30,649 nucleotides of DNA from JBKPRX01 sp046734795 (GTDB lineage: Bacteria > Actinomycetota > Thermoleophilia > Gaiellales > Gaiellaceae), in contig JBKPRX010000122.1 in assembly GCA_046734795.1 (NCBI GenBank), positions 1-30,649 of the forward strand, given 5' to 3'. The position numbers were made by a program, and so were the translations under genes. Under the pieces are notes generated by a model. It saw only the letters and a list, made by a program, of their open reading frames with translations. It had not been told where the DNA came from and did not search any database. Shown piece after piece: positions 30,005 to 30,649 of this stretch; position 1 is the stretch's first letter; every line of letters begins with the position of its first letter.

Positions 30005-30048
30005 ACCACTCCCATTCCGCGTTCGGGGAAGTTGAAACCCGCGGCCGG

Positions 30049-30649
30049 CTATTCGTCGCGGAGGAACGAAGGCACGTCGAGCGCCTCGTCCGCGACGTCG
30101 AACCCGCCGGCCGTTCCGGGGACTCCGGCCGCCGGCGCCTCGGAGGCCGTCCGCCGCCTGCGGCGGCGCTCGCCGCCGAAGCCGGTCGCGATCACGGTGA
30201 CGCGCACCTCGTCACCGACCGCGTCGTCGATCACTGCGCCGAAGATGACGTTCGCGTTCTGGTCGGCCGCGCCGGTAACCACCTCGGCAGCCTCGTTGAC
30301 CTCGAAGAGGCCGATTTCGGTTCCGCCGGTGATGTTCAGGAGGATGCCGGTCGCGCCCTCGATCGACCCCTCGAGCAACGGCGAGGAGACCGCAGCGCGC
30401 GCCGCCTCGGCGGCGCGATTTTCGCCGGAGGCCGTGCCGATGCCCATGAGCGCCGAGCCGGCGTCGCGCATGATCGTGCGGACATCGGCGAAGTCAAGGT
30501 TGACGAGGCCCGGGATCGTGATCAGGTCGGTGATCCCCTGGACGCCCTGGCGGAGGATGTCGTCGGCCATCCTGAACGCGTCCACGATCGACGTCCGCCG
30601 CTCGACGACCTGGAGCAGCCGGTCGTTTTCGATCACGATCAGGGTGTCG
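30049..30649 (-). CDS. ftsZ: Cell division protein FtsZ, C-terminal part (5' end outside window)
   Basis: The frame is open to the window edge and covers 200 codons. It begins DTLIVIENDRLLQVVERRTS, the loop and helix after the GTPase domain, then VQGITDLITIPGLVNLDFAD (the T7 region with NLDFAD, which completes the GTPase site of the next subunit), AGSALMGIGTASGENRAAEA and the C-terminal beta domain VRVTVIATGFGGE. A short linker rich in R, A and G leads to DVPSFLRDE, the conserved tail that binds FtsA, SepF or other partners. FtsZ forms the cytokinetic ring. In most bacteria ftsZ is followed by ylmD/sepF-type genes; here the next gene is gcvT, on the same strand after a hairpin block. Confidence 0.97.
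   Translation of the reverse strand, partial: DTLIVIENDRLLQVVERRTSIVDAFRMADDILRQGVQGITDLITIPGLVNLDFADVRTIMRDAGSALMGIGTASGENRAAEAARAAVSSPLLEGSIEGATGILLNITGGTEIGLFEVNEAAEVVTGAADQNANVIFGAVIDDAVGDEVRVTVIATGFGGERRRRRRTASEAPAAGVPGTAGGFDVADEALDVPSFLRDE

Noticed and set aside
29854..30048. Glycine riboswitch upstream of gcvT
   Set aside because: The expected conserved core of the aptamer is not found on the minus strand, and a likely -10 box lies only nine bases before the start codon.
1..30649. CRISPR array, prophage, toxin-antitoxin pair or known defence system
   Set aside because: No spaced direct-repeat array, integrase, transposase, capsid or toxin gene, and no defence nuclease or helicase could be recognised in any frame.

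Overview
The window is high-GC DNA with GTG starts, overlapping gene junctions, a receiver-only regulator and a complete four-gene glycine cleavage operon next to ftsZ. Together with small secreted proteins of a type I associate with soil actinobacteria, this suggests an actinobacterium, possibly of the class Thermoleophilia. That placement is inference; no rRNA or other marker here fixes it.

Left part (1 to about 6.1 kb): sparse and partly eroded. It holds the end of a VOC/glyoxalase-fold gene, a small secreted protein, a SAM methyltransferase, a CHRD-domain secreted protein, an ATP-dependent DNA ligase gene broken by three frame changes, a second secreted protein gene broken by two, a hairpin-rich gene-free stretch, a tRNA-3'-end-like fragment and two small membrane protein genes. 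It looks like accessory or decaying sequence, although assembly indels could produce the same picture.

Middle part (6.2 to 21 kb): dense single-copy functions. In order: a double DUF427 protein, a small helical protein, a D-serine-dehydratase-like PLP enzyme coupled to a CTP-synthase-C-terminal-like amidotransferase, a YihY/BrkB membrane protein, a DUF1003 gene with a likely frameshift, a receiver protein coupled to an HExxH metallopeptidase, a compact glutamyl-tRNA synthetase, an AlkZ-type DNA glycosylase followed by endonuclease IV (a base-excision repair pair), a cysteine-rich protein, a Ca2+/cation antiporter, and a MacB/LolD-type ABC ATPase with its double-FtsX permease.

Right part (21 to 30.6 kb): an R2-like ligand-binding oxidase and rlmN, divergent from a shared promoter, lie between two inverted copies of a 49-nt structured intergenic element. 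Then come an N-acetylmuramoyl-L-alanine amidase with repeated Ig-like domains, an FkbM methyltransferase, and on the minus strand ftsZ (cut by the window edge), a hairpin block, and gcvT-gcvH-gcvPA-gcvPB joined by 1- to 4-nt overlaps.

Two features run across genes. Many starts sit exactly six bases after a TAnnnT box, which points to leaderless transcription and fixes several GTG starts. Two divergent gene pairs share one self-complementary -10 region. The 49-nt element pair is the observation I would follow up first.
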